A DNA stretch of 64,000 nt, taken from Pratylenchus scribneri. Lineage: Eukaryota > Nematoda > Chromadorea > Rhabditida > Pratylenchidae. The stretch lies in the NCBI GenBank assembly GCA_030063045.1, contig JAQSEB010000010.1, positions 1,543,501 to 1,607,500 on the forward strand. Direction: 5' to 3'. The position numbers and the translations under genes were made by a program. Shown here one piece after another: positions 23,252 to 33,192 of the stretch. The notes under the pieces are model-generated. The model was not told where the DNA came from. It searched no databases and saw only the letters and a program-made list of their open reading frames with translations. Every line of letters starts with the position of its first letter. The first letter of the stretch is position 1.

Positions 23252-26200
23252 ATGGGTAATAAAGAAAGCCAATTCAATGGTGCTGGAAGGGAGGCCGCCT
23301 CTTCATTGGTTGATGGCCGAGGCGACAAAGACAATCAAATGTTGGACCCGGGGCTGATCAAATCATTCACGGAATTTACCAGCGGTGATACGGCGGAACA
23401 AAATTTGGAAAAATTTCAGGTTTGGCCATTTTTAAATATATTAAAAATGGGAAATATTTAAAATGGTTTAAAAAAACTATTGAAAATTGCTAAAAAAAAA
23501 CCTAACGGTTCAATGGTTTCTCCTAAACCCCCAAACCATATACTCAATCGATAGATCACGACGAGAAGCATCGATTGATAATGATTTGGCTGTTTTGGTT
23601 TAACCAATTTCAAAATGGTTTTGAACCAAAAACCTTAAGATGATTTAGGGTTTGAACCAAAAACCGTAGAATGGTTTAAATGGTTTAAAACTTTTTAATG
23701 TTGACCAAACCATTATATATACCAATCGATGCGCATTGATGAGATCTATCGATTGGGTATATGGTTTGTGCTTCTAGGACAAACCTTTGAACCGTTAAAA
23801 TCTTTTCGCCATTTCAATACTTTTTGCCCAATTAAATACAACAAAAAATTTATTCAGATTGTTCGAATCCTGACAAATATTCGCCAGTATCGACTCCTCT
23901 CAAGCCTCTATGACAAAGCGGTCCGACTGGCCGGCGGCGACGACCACTTTTATTGGCATCAACTTTCGCTGGCCCTAATTTGTGATCACCGGCATCAGAG
24001 GGCAGTGAAAGTTTTGAATAATTGCCTGGCACAAACGGAGGCGACGACCACAACGGATACGGGCGGTGCCGGTGGAAAATTTGATGACCAAACCATTGTG
24101 GAATGTATGCATTTGGCCCGCCTTCAAATTGAACAGTTGGGCGATATGGATTTAGGTTAGTAAAAATCATTTTTTGATTTTTTAAATTAATTAATTTTTT
24201 TTTGATAGCTGAATCAAAAATCTTGAAGGCCATAAGCCTGTCCAATGGAACCATACTTTCGGGCAGATGCCATTTGCTATTGGCCATGATTTATAGGTTT
24301 GTTCCTTTTAATTATTAGAAAGCGAATTTAGGTCCAAAAATAGGTCTCTATTTAGTTTTTTCTGAGAAATTTGCTCAAAATGGGTTGATGAACCTCAAAC
24401 TAAGTGATTTTTGGTTTTTTATTACATTTTTCTAATTAAATTTCCTCTCCCAAAAATGTCAAAATAGGTAAAATTAGGTCTTAAAAATATGTCAAAAACA
24501 TGAAATAAATGCCCAAAAACCTTATTTTTCTGTTTATATCATTAAATCTGATATTATGGACTAAAATAGGTCAATTTTTCCCCAAAAAAAGTATCAAAAT
24601 AAGTAAAAAATAAGTCAGAAAATTACTTTAATACATATAAATAGGCAACCTTAAAATAAAAACCACTCCCAAAAAATTATTAATTTTTCCATTCAAATTT
24701 CAGTCTCAAAGCACAATATTGCACTAGTTTCAATGACAAAAAGAGCTTCACCGCCGAATCAATTGCAAATTATGAGCGAGTGATTGAGTTGGACCCACAT
24801 GATGATTCGGCCCACCTTTTTTGTGCACTTGAATATGCAAATTGTATGGGAAAATTATTTTTAAAAATTAATTAATTTAAATTTAAGCTCGAAATTTGGA
24901 AATGGCCAGGGAACGTTGCCAATCGGCGTTGGATTTGAACATGGAAAGTCCATTTGCCATAATGTTGATGGCGCTGATTTTTACGGCGAGGAAGGATTAT
25001 AAAGGAGCATTGCAATTAGTGTAAATATTTGAATAATTTAATAAATTATTTATATTTATTTTAAGCATAAATGCACTCGGCGATTTCCCCACACATTATG
25101 GACTTTTAGTGCTCAGGTTAAAATTTTTTAATTAATAAGTATACATTAACAAATAAAAAACCTTCTAATTTTTATTATCCAAAAAATTCAACTTTTTGAT
25201 TTTAATAAAAATAAATTGTAGATTAAAATTGGAAGCAAAATATGGCCGTGTGGAGGAGGCATTGCAAACCTCGCGGAATTTGATTTGCTTTTGGCGAAAA
25301 ACGAGGATGACGGCCGACTTTCAATCGGATGAAGAAACATTGCTGAATGGAATTGGAGACATTGGTGGCGGCGAAAGGGCCGGCGACAATTTGCTGGGCG
25401 GAAGACAATTGGTATGGCTTTTATTGATCAACTTGGCGCCTTTTTGAATAACTCATGAAGGAATGAACCAAATTTGATGATTTTAGTATCAAATTAAAGA
25501 GCAGACTTTTGGCTATCAAATGTTAATAATTTTATTTAAATTGGTTTAGAATTGATGAAGTTATGACCAAAAAACCACCGACAATATCAACAATCTATTA
25601 TGAAGGACGTTTAATGGTTTTTTGACCATAATTCTATCATTTCTGAACCAATTTAAATAAAATTCATTTCATTTAATAGCCAAAAGTCTGCTCTTTAATA
25701 TGATAACAAAATCATCAAAATTTGTTCAGACCTCGATGAGTTGTTTCAAATGGAGTCAGGTTGGCATAACCTCTTATTAATTCACCAATTAATCCCAAAA
25801 TAAATCCACAAATTTGCAGTTAAGTAGCAAAGAGGCCATCATAATGCCAATGACTCCTCTGCTCACTGCACCATTGGACATTGCGGCCACACCAGCGTCC
25901 AACAATCATCATTATTTGTCCGCACATCCAAATTTCGACTCATTTCCATCAAATGGTCTGGTTTTTTCTCTTTTCTTAATTAATACTAGCTCACTTTTGG
26001 TAGGGGTTTTTGGTTTTAAATATTTAATTACGGTTAGTAATGTACTGTAGCTGTAGATATATAAAAATGCATAAAAGTATTTACCAAACCAGAAAAAATT
26101 ACCTTCCTCTGAGCGGATTCGTACCCGGGACCTAAAATTTTAAAAAGAAAAGGGTTACCATTTAGACTAAAGTTGTTTAGCAATTTTTTTTATAAAAATT

Positions 26201-27280
26201 TATAAGTCTACCAGAAATGCGACAGATAGCCCTTTATTTTCATCCAAATCCATTAATTTTTTTATTTCCAGATAATCTTTCCACCATTGGTCCCGTTCCC
26301 ATTGGCCCCTCACAAATTGCTCCACCTTCGGAAGTGGGCATCGGTGGTGTCGGTCCATCCTCCACCGATTCAATCAGCATTTTGTCCACATCCAGCAAAT
26401 CGTGGATTAGCTACTCCGCATTTCGTTTACAGGTTCAAATTTTTTGCATTTTATTTAATTAATTAGAGATAATTTTTAGTCAATTTTAGTATTAAAGAGC
26501 ACAAAAAATAATGTTTTTGAGCTTTACTTCTTGCTTGAAATACTTTTTTTACTAATTTCGGATTATTTTGGCATTTTTTCAGGGAAAATTTCATTAAAAA
26601 ATGCAATAAAAAACACAAAAACTACCAAATTTGAGGAACACAAAAAATGACTTGCGACCTAAAAATCCACCACTTTTAATAATTAATTTTTAGGCCGACA
26701 TTTGGGTGGAATTGGCCGAATTCTTCATTGAACAGCATCGATTGGGGGATGTGCAAGCATGCGTGGAGGAAGCCTGCCTACTTTATCCAAATTCCCATCA
26801 GGCACTTTATTTAAAGGTTTTCAATTTATTATTCCAATTTTAAATTAAATTAATCAAAATATTTCATAGGGACACTTGTATTTGACCAGAGCTGAAAAAT
26901 GCGGCACCGACGCTTCCCTTCGAAAAAGGCTACGGACGGAGGCGAAGAATTGTTTGCTGGGCGCAATTTCCATTTGCACTGGCCATGTCCCCTCACATTC
27001 ATGCCTTGGCCAAATCTACTATGCGGAGAGGAATTTGAAAATGGCCGAAAAAATGTTTAGGTTAAATCCAATCAATTAAAAAAATTAATTAAAATTTTTC
27101 AGGGATTCAGTTGCCATTGACCCATTCATTTTTGGCAATTGGCACCGGCTGGGCTGTGTTCTGGCGGAATTGGGCCGAAACGATGAATCGCTGGAATGTT
27201 TTCAAATGGCGGCCAGCCTCGATGCAAATACTCCACTCATTCCATTCAACGTCATTCCCAGAATTTTAGGAACAAATTAA
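23252..27280 (+). CDS. ttc7: TTC7-like protein lacking the usual N-terminal half, with an MGN-type start
   Basis: Twelve exons, about 620 residues by my splicing (first exons 23252-23419, 23858-24155, 24209-24296, 24704-24843, 24888-25020). From exon 2 on the product follows the C-terminal half of TTC7A/B: a TPR solenoid (LLSSLYDKAVRLAGGDDHFY, then LDPHDDSAHLFCALEYA), a loop with Gly/Ser/Pro-rich insert (25.8-26.4 kb), then WVELAEFFIEQHRL and the family's last TPRs, ending LIPFNVIPRILGTN. TTC7 normally bridges EFR3, FAM126 and PI4KIIIalpha at the plasma membrane. Vertebrate TTC7 is about 850 residues. Here roughly the first 370 are replaced by a 56-residue exon starting MGNKESQ, a myristoylation-type sequence. 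I found no upstream exons for the missing part before the oppositely oriented PWP2 region. Confidence 0.8.
23460..23810. repeat. MITE-like element with approximately 80-bp terminal inverted repeats
   Basis: The left arm (about 23505-23590: AACCATATACTCAATCGATA) is mirrored by the right arm (about 23715-23800: TATCGATTGGGTATATGGTT). Both arms continue to a 'ggttcaatggtttctcctaaa' / 'ggacaaacctttgaaccgtt' terminus. The centre holds 'aaaatggttttgaaccaaaaacc'. Lies in the first intron of the TTC7-like gene. Confidence 0.75.
24310..24690. repeat. AT-rich intronic repeat, same family as 12.3 kb
   Basis: Contains 'tacatttttctaattaaatttcctctcccaaaaatgtcaaaataggt' and 'gaaataaatgcccaaaaaccttatttt', as in the Kidins220 introns. 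Confidence 0.6.
25440..25755. repeat. Inverted-repeat element (MITE-like) in TTC7 intron
   Basis: The left arm, about 25440-25570 (ACCAAATTTGATGATTTTAG, then AAAGAGCAGACTTTTGGCTA), is complemented by the right arm, about 25600-25745 (TAGCCAAAAGTCTGCTCTTT, then AAAATCATCAAAATTTGTTC). A related element is at 40.33-40.67 kb. Confidence 0.8.
26030..26200 (-). repeat. tRNA-derived SINE copy
   Basis: Copy in a TTC7 intron with GTACTGTAGCTGTAGATATA, AAAAAATTACCTTCCTCTGA and a degenerate B-box arm GCGGATTCGTACCCGGGACC. Confidence 0.65.
26470..26690. repeat. AT-rich intronic repeat, same family as 11.1 kb
   Basis: Contains 'agggaaaatttcattaaaaaatgcaataaaaaacacaaaaactaccaaatttgagg', matching the 11.1, 47.8 and 55.7-kb copies. 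Confidence 0.6.
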
Positions 27281-27666
27281 TTAATTACAGTTCACATCCA
27301 TTTATTTATTATTATTAAATAATGATGAATAAAAATAATGCAAAAAATGTATAAATGGCAGTTCACAACAGAGAAATAAGGGGGATGTGGGATGAGGTTC
27401 AAATGATTGGGCATTGTGGGAAAACAAATAAAAATTGGGGCGCTGATTGAAGTGAATTTATTAATTGGGAGCGAATTTTTTTGGAGTTGACCTATTTTTG
27501 TATCTAAGTAGGTAAGAAAAAGCAATGTTTTTTGTTATTTCATTTTTTGGCGTAATTTTTGGCCTATTTAGTCATTTTTTCGGGGAAAATTTCATCAAAA
27601 AAATGCAATAAAAAACTTTAAACCTATTTGCCCTATTTTTCGACCTAAAATCCGCTCCCAATTAAT
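27281..27666. other. Convergent 3' intergenic region with AT-rich repeat
   Basis: Separates the 3' ends of the TTC7-like gene (+) and the STK32 gene (-). About 27480-27660 matches the dispersed AT-rich element ('ggggaaaatttcatcaaaaaaatgcaataaaaaact'). No gene seen. Confidence 0.55.
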
Positions 27667-30094
27667 TTACATTGAATAATTCACTTCTCGATTATTTGCA
27701 TGGAATATTCGCCGCATTTTGTCCGCTTGTGTTTCCACTGCATTTGTTGTGGTGGTTCGCCCCGGTCTTTTATTAATGTCGTTCCCAATCATTGTTGTTG
27801 TTGTTGTTGGTGTTCGCATTGATGTCCTTGCCGAATGCGGTGCCATTTTCGGTGATCGTTTCGAGGCAATTCGTCGACGCTAAAATTGAGGGCATATTAT
27901 TAAAATTGATGAGATTAATGGGATTAAGGGTTAGTTTAGGACTAGGTTTAGCCTGTAGCTTATAAAATCTTACCACATTTAAAATTTTTGACCCAAGGGG
28001 ATCTCCATTTTTGAAAAATTTAGGTCTCAGGTTCGAACCCGCTCCGAGGAAGTTATTTATTTTAGTGTTTCTTTGTTACTTTTATCCATTTTAATCATTC
28101 TACTTGGGCATTTTTAGACGAAAAAAATTGTTTTGAAAACTTTCGATCCAAAAGAGGGTTTAACTTTTAGAAAATTTGGGGGTCTCGAGTTCGAAGCCGC
28201 TCAGAGGAAGGTATTTTTTTCTGGCTCGATTCTCGCTTTTATGCATTTTCATACATTCTAATGTACATTTCTAGCCGAAATACAGTAATTCTAGCAAAAA
28301 AAAAACATGACCAATTTTGTTTTTACCTCTCTGCTCATCGCCACCTCCAGCGATTGTCTGGGCGCAACAATTTGGGTTTCGCACCGGAATCGATTGAACT
28401 TTTTGAATCGGGCACTCAGCTTGGCGATTTCATCGTCCAATTCTTTGTGTGTTTCTATAAATGCCAAATAATTTTATATAATTTTATTCATCCCAATCCA
28501 AACCGCTGTTTCCATCCACCGATTGTTGTTGTTGTTGCTCTTTTCCCTTGAAATGACGAATAAATGACTTTTGTTGGGCGGCGATCGGATGGTGCAAATG
28601 ATGTAATTTTGACAAAGGCACGGAAATGGTGGCTCTGTAATTTCGTCGAGACAAGGCATCCAAATGTTCCTTTGGTGGAACAAAAATTGGCACCATTTTT
28701 CTGCACAAAATAGTAATTTTTTGAAAATAAAATTTGCAGAGAAAATTCAAAAACCTGTCAAAGACATCCTTCCACATTATTCTCTCCATGTATGAATGTT
28801 GTTGGAATTTGTCGAAATCATCAATCCTCCACCGTTTCTCCGCGTTAATAATGCCCCGAAGGAATGAGATCAGGTCAGAAGGCCATCGGCTGGGCATTGT
28901 GACACCGCGGGTATAAATTATGGACAAAACCTTGAATTATTTAAAATCAAATTTTGATGAGAAAAACTTACTTGAAGGGAAGAGAAACTGGCCGGATATT
29001 CATAAGGTGTTCGGCCACGCAACATTTCATAAAAGCAACAGCCCAAAGCCCACCAATCCACGCGCCAATCATAGCCGGCCATGTCGCCCAATGCGGTCAA
29101 CAATATTTCCGGGGCCATGTATGGACGAGTGCCGGAGAATGTGGTGGCCAATTCTCCGTCTGCCAAACGTTTGGCCAACCTGCGTAAATAATTCAATTTT
29201 TTTGGAAATTAAAAAAAAATTAAGATTTTTGGGTAATAAAAACTTAGATTTAAGTAATTTAAATTTAAACCCAAAATCCGTGAGATGGGCATGGCCTTGT
29301 TCATCCAACAAAATGTTCGCTGGCTTCACATCAAAATGGCCAACCCTCAAAATTATTTATTTCTTATTTTCCATTTTAATTTAAATTTACCTCTGTCTAT
29401 GCAAATAATCAAGTGCCAATGCCAATTCACAAATTAATCTAATTAAAAAAAATTGGAAATAAATAAATATATTTTTTTAATTAATTTAATTTACAATTTT
29501 GCCCTCGATTCCGAGAAGCGTCCCTGATTTTTTAAGTGATATGATAAATCGCCACCCAATAAAAGGTCAGTTATCATGTAGATTTGTTCATTGTCCTAAA
29601 AAATATCGGAATTAAATGAATAAAAATAGGACCAAACCTGGAATGCATACCAAAGGGAACTAATGAAGGGATGGCTGAGACCTTGGAGCAGTTCAAGTTC
29701 ACTTTAAATAAACAAATTGAATACAATAATGTTTAATTTAACAATATTAATATAGGAATTAATTTTGTGAACAAACCTGAGAACATTCTCCGTAAATTTC
29801 CGCCTACAAACTCTTCGCTTGCACATCACTTTCAATGCGTATTCTTTTTTCAATCCTTTGTGGAAAACAACGTAGACCTTAAGTTTTTACGATTATCTAT
29901 TAAATTTTTAAAAATTAGACAAACTTTTCCGAATGTTCCGGCGCCAATGAATCGGAGTAATTGAAAATCTTGGAAGTTGATTTTTTATTTATTGATTTAC
30001 AATTTTAAAAACCTGTCAAATCGGTTTCCGATGGACATGTCAATCCATGATGCGGCTGTTGCTGATGACTGGTGATGGAGCTGCGATTGCCCAT
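27667..30094 (-). CDS. stk32: STK32/YANK-type serine/threonine kinase with altered HRD motif
   Basis: About twelve exons; ATG at 30094, stop at 27667-27669. The product starts MGNRSS, and human STK32A begins similarly with an MGAN myristoylation-type start. Kinase landmarks in order: glycine loop IGAGTFGK, lysine in YALKVMCK, SELELLQGLSHPFISSLWYA, LLLGGDLSYHLKNQGRF, catalytic loop GHFDVKPANILLD, DFGLAKRLADG, TTFSGTRPYMAPE, VDWWALGCCFYEMLRGRTPY and the STK32-type WKDVF...MVPIFVPPKEHLD. The tail is Gln-rich, then holds a coiled segment (ETHKELDDEIAKLSARFKKF) as in STK32, and ends in a Thr-rich stretch. The HRD arginine is replaced by phenylalanine, and Asn follows Ala where family members have KPDN. 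The catalytic Asp, Lys and DFG remain, so activity is likely retained but activation-loop control may differ. Confidence 0.9.
27975..28295 (+). repeat. Two tandem SINE copies in STK32 intron
   Basis: B-box parts at about 28020-28042 (AGGTCTCAGGTTCGAACCCG) and 28181-28202 (GGTCTCGAGTTCGAAGCCGC). Both have the 'gaggaagg/tta...tattttt' continuation and the 'tacattctaatgtacatttctagccgaaatacagtaatt' tail. Confidence 0.75.
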
Positions 30095-31304
30095 AAATTA
30101 AATGCATATTAGCTGCTTAGCAGAGGAATTATTTTTGTGTTTCGACGTGTGAATTTTATTTTAATTAATTATTATTGATGGAAATATGGAAGGGCGGCTG
30201 CATCAATAAATACAAAATTCACCGGGGTTTTTATTCAATTTCATTATTAAAATTTCTAAAATTAAAACAAATCAAAAAGTGGCCTTTCGCCCACGCCATT
30301 CCTCCTCTTCCATTCTTCACATTCAAATGCGCATTGCTGATGTGCATTATTATACTTTTTCTCGCCTCAACCCACTCCCCACAAAGCATTGCCCCCTTTT
30401 TATTCCACAAAGGAGTCTACTGGCCGGGGAACCAACCCGTCGAGCCTGGGCTGGGCCACTACCCCGCTTTTCCCCCAATACATTCCATTTCATTCAGCCC
30501 AGCCCGGCTTTGATGTGATGGAAAAGGCAAAAGCATATATAGCTGCTGGGCTGCTTTTGGTCCATTAAATTCACTCTACTGGGCTCTGTGCTGAGCTCTT
30601 ACTTAGCGCGACAACCCGGGACTACTAAGAAGGGGGTTGAAAGAAGGAAAGAGGAGGAATTTGAGAAGGATGAATGAATGGGAGGAGGTGGTTGTGTGCC
30701 GTCACATTTTTCTTCCGTCGACTTTTTTGTTCCTCCGGCGCTACCGGCTCATTTTTCCTCAATGTGGAAAGGAATATATGGGGAAGGGGAGTAGGGAACG
30801 ACAGATGCGGGGCCATCTGCCCTGTGTGTGATAATTATGTCAAGAAAAAATTGAATCCAAAAAGTCAGTCAATCAACCGACCTCTAATGGGAGATAAACA
30901 ATCAAATTGGAGTGGAAAGGGGGCCGAAAAGTTAGTTTAGCTCAGCTTTTGTCATCGTCGTTAATGGGCAAAATATTTTGATGAGGGAAGGGCAAATTAC
31001 CAGCCGACTAAAGATGATATTCTTCTCGATAGTTATTGATAAATGGGTGAAAATTAACTCGAGACAATTGCCGGAATCCATTTTAATTCTTTGTTGTTCT
31101 TCGATGAAATTCTTATCACTATCAAGACAGTCCATATTAATCCATAGGTAAAAAAATAAGATAATATGAACAACAAACAAGTAAAAGAATTTTTATTCCA
31201 TTTATAAATTAAATTAAAAGTATATGAATAAAACTTTTGATATAAAATTCATGACAAAATGAGGGAGGAAAGTCAATAAAATTTGTTACAATGAGAAGTG
31301 AGTA
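30095..31304. other. Intergenic region upstream of STK32
   Basis: A compositionally mixed 1.2 kb. At about 30533 GCATATATAGCTGC looks like a TATA box, followed by CT-rich DNA, but no convincing downstream gene was found on that strand. About 30280-30500 is unusually C-rich for this window. No repeat family was recognised. Confidence 0.4.
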
Positions 31305-31961
31305 TCATCGGGTCAATTGGTCAAGGGATTCGATTATCATCTTCCGCATCCGCTCATTGTCCACCTTCATATTTGTCATTCTTTGGTGCAGTTTCGTTGC
31401 TGGGAGAATGTCCGTTGTTGTTCTAAAAGATGGGGTTTTATAAACGAATAAAGGAGCAAAATTCACCTTCTGTTGCGAGGTGCCATTGCCAGCTTTGCGG
31501 TGACCATTTGCCTTCAGTATAGCCTGAAATGGCATGGGATTCATTATTAAATATATTAAATTGAATTCACCTTTTCGAGTTGGTGGACCGAGCGGCGGAG
31601 TTGGTAGCGCATCCAAATTCCCATCACACCTACTGCAACCCCCACCGACGCAATGACAAGTGCTAAAATTTGGTTAAATTAAGCATATTGAAAATATCAA
31701 AATTAAAATATACCTGTAGCATTTATAATTGTCCCTTTGACCTCGTTGCTTGTATAGAGCCGAACCCATTCCTTGTCGACAAATTGGTCCTTGAACTTGG
31801 CCAACTCATCACGAATGGAATGCGAAAGCCACCAGTCGCGCAATTGAAATGTAAGGTATGGAGAAGGCTATAAAACAATGACAAAATTAAGCTGCCTGAT
31901 TTAAAAAGTTTACCTTGTCAGCTTCCTGGTGGATTGATTTGTTTTCCGTAGTAGATGACAT
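31305..31961 (-). CDS. Small single-pass membrane protein, unknown family
   Basis: Five exons; ATG at 31961 (MSSTTENKSIHQEADK) and stop at 31305-31307. All junctions read in frame. The product has a hydrophilic start, an amphipathic stretch (YLTFQLRDWWLSHSIRDELA), one membrane segment rich in Ala/Val/Gly (ALVIASVGVAVGVMGIWM), then a basic, coiled-looking tail (RYQLRRSVHQLEKA ... KVDNERMRKMIIESLDQLTR). No signal peptide. Size and layout would suit a mitochondrial or ER membrane protein, but I do not recognise the family. The STK32 gene is 1.2 kb downstream on the same strand. Confidence 0.65.
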
Positions 31962-33192
31962 GGAGGGATTTTTATTAGAAAAAGTCGATGTTATTTTTCA
32001 CTTATTCTAAAAGTTAATTTTTGTAATATTAATTAAAATTCGACTGATTGAGGAAATGATTTTTCGGAATATACATGGAAATGAGCCTATTTTAATTTTA
32101 GAAAATTGGAAACTTGTGAAGAAATATTCATTTTTAGGATTTAATCACATGTTTTACATCTACCTTATAAATTCCTATTGTATGTGTGATGTGTGTTGAT
32201 GTGGATTGTGGATAAAAGTAAAAATGTTGGATTGGAATTTATTAATAAAAAAAAGGTTGTGAATAAATGGATTGACCCAAGGGTACTAGTTCCCAAATAT
32301 TAGGAGAATTTTATTCACTCTCAATTTATTTAATTTATTATTGAATGGCAATTTAAATGAATAAACGAATAATAAATGAGAAAAGATGTGGAGAGGTCGA
32401 ATGCCTGGGTTTTTATTTTTCAAAGGATGATGGATGGCTCATGGGTGAGGGATGAGGATTGAAGAAGGTGAGGTGGAATTGATTTTTATCACTCATATGG
32501 GATAGATATAGGTGCGTAGGATGGGATGGGGAGAAAGCCCAATGTCCATTTATGATTATCACAGTCGACCCCGACAGGACAGTGGTCCGAGCGTCCGACA
32601 GACATGATGGATCAACAAGGAAGACGAAGCTGACTGAGTGTTTTTTTTTCTTTATATGAAAATATTGGAGAAATGAGGAAGATATATTTTTTAAAGCGAA
32701 TTGTAGTGATTTGCAAAAACGTCTATTTGTATTGAGTATTGACGTTGCGTTGTCACTTGTCATTAAAGGTAGAGATTGGCAAAATGCTTTTTATGGATTC
32801 CGGACTGATTTTTTTCAAAATTTTTGCTGGATCGCAGGGTAATCCCGCAAAAACTGTAAAATCTAGCGCGGGATTTGCACTTTTTTTTTTGTGAGACTGG
32901 GGATCCGGTCCAGCGCCGATCTCTAGTTAAAGGCCATATTTTTCGTGGGTCTTAGTTTTGCTTTAAAAAGAACAAGTAGTTCGCGCATACTTTTTCCACT
33001 AGCATCAAATATGTAAAAGAAAGATGGGCAGTGTTAAAAACCAATTATAATTATTGACCAAAATGGAGGAATTTAATATTTTTAATGGACTTTTTTGATT
33101 GAATTGTACAATAAATTGTGTAAAATAAAAATGTAATTATCAAAATTTATTTTGCTCATTAGTCAATATTCATCTTCATCATTATGGCGGCT
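31962..33192. other. Intergenic region, no gene recognised
   Basis: Mostly AT-rich. Short G-rich patches occur at 32.4-32.6 kb. It contains no exon series I could support. Confidence 0.4.

Noticed and set aside
30175..30940. Several overlapping open frames of 60-112 codons
   Set aside because: Low-stop C-rich DNA upstream of STK32; frames on both strands are equally long and none shows domain or splice support.
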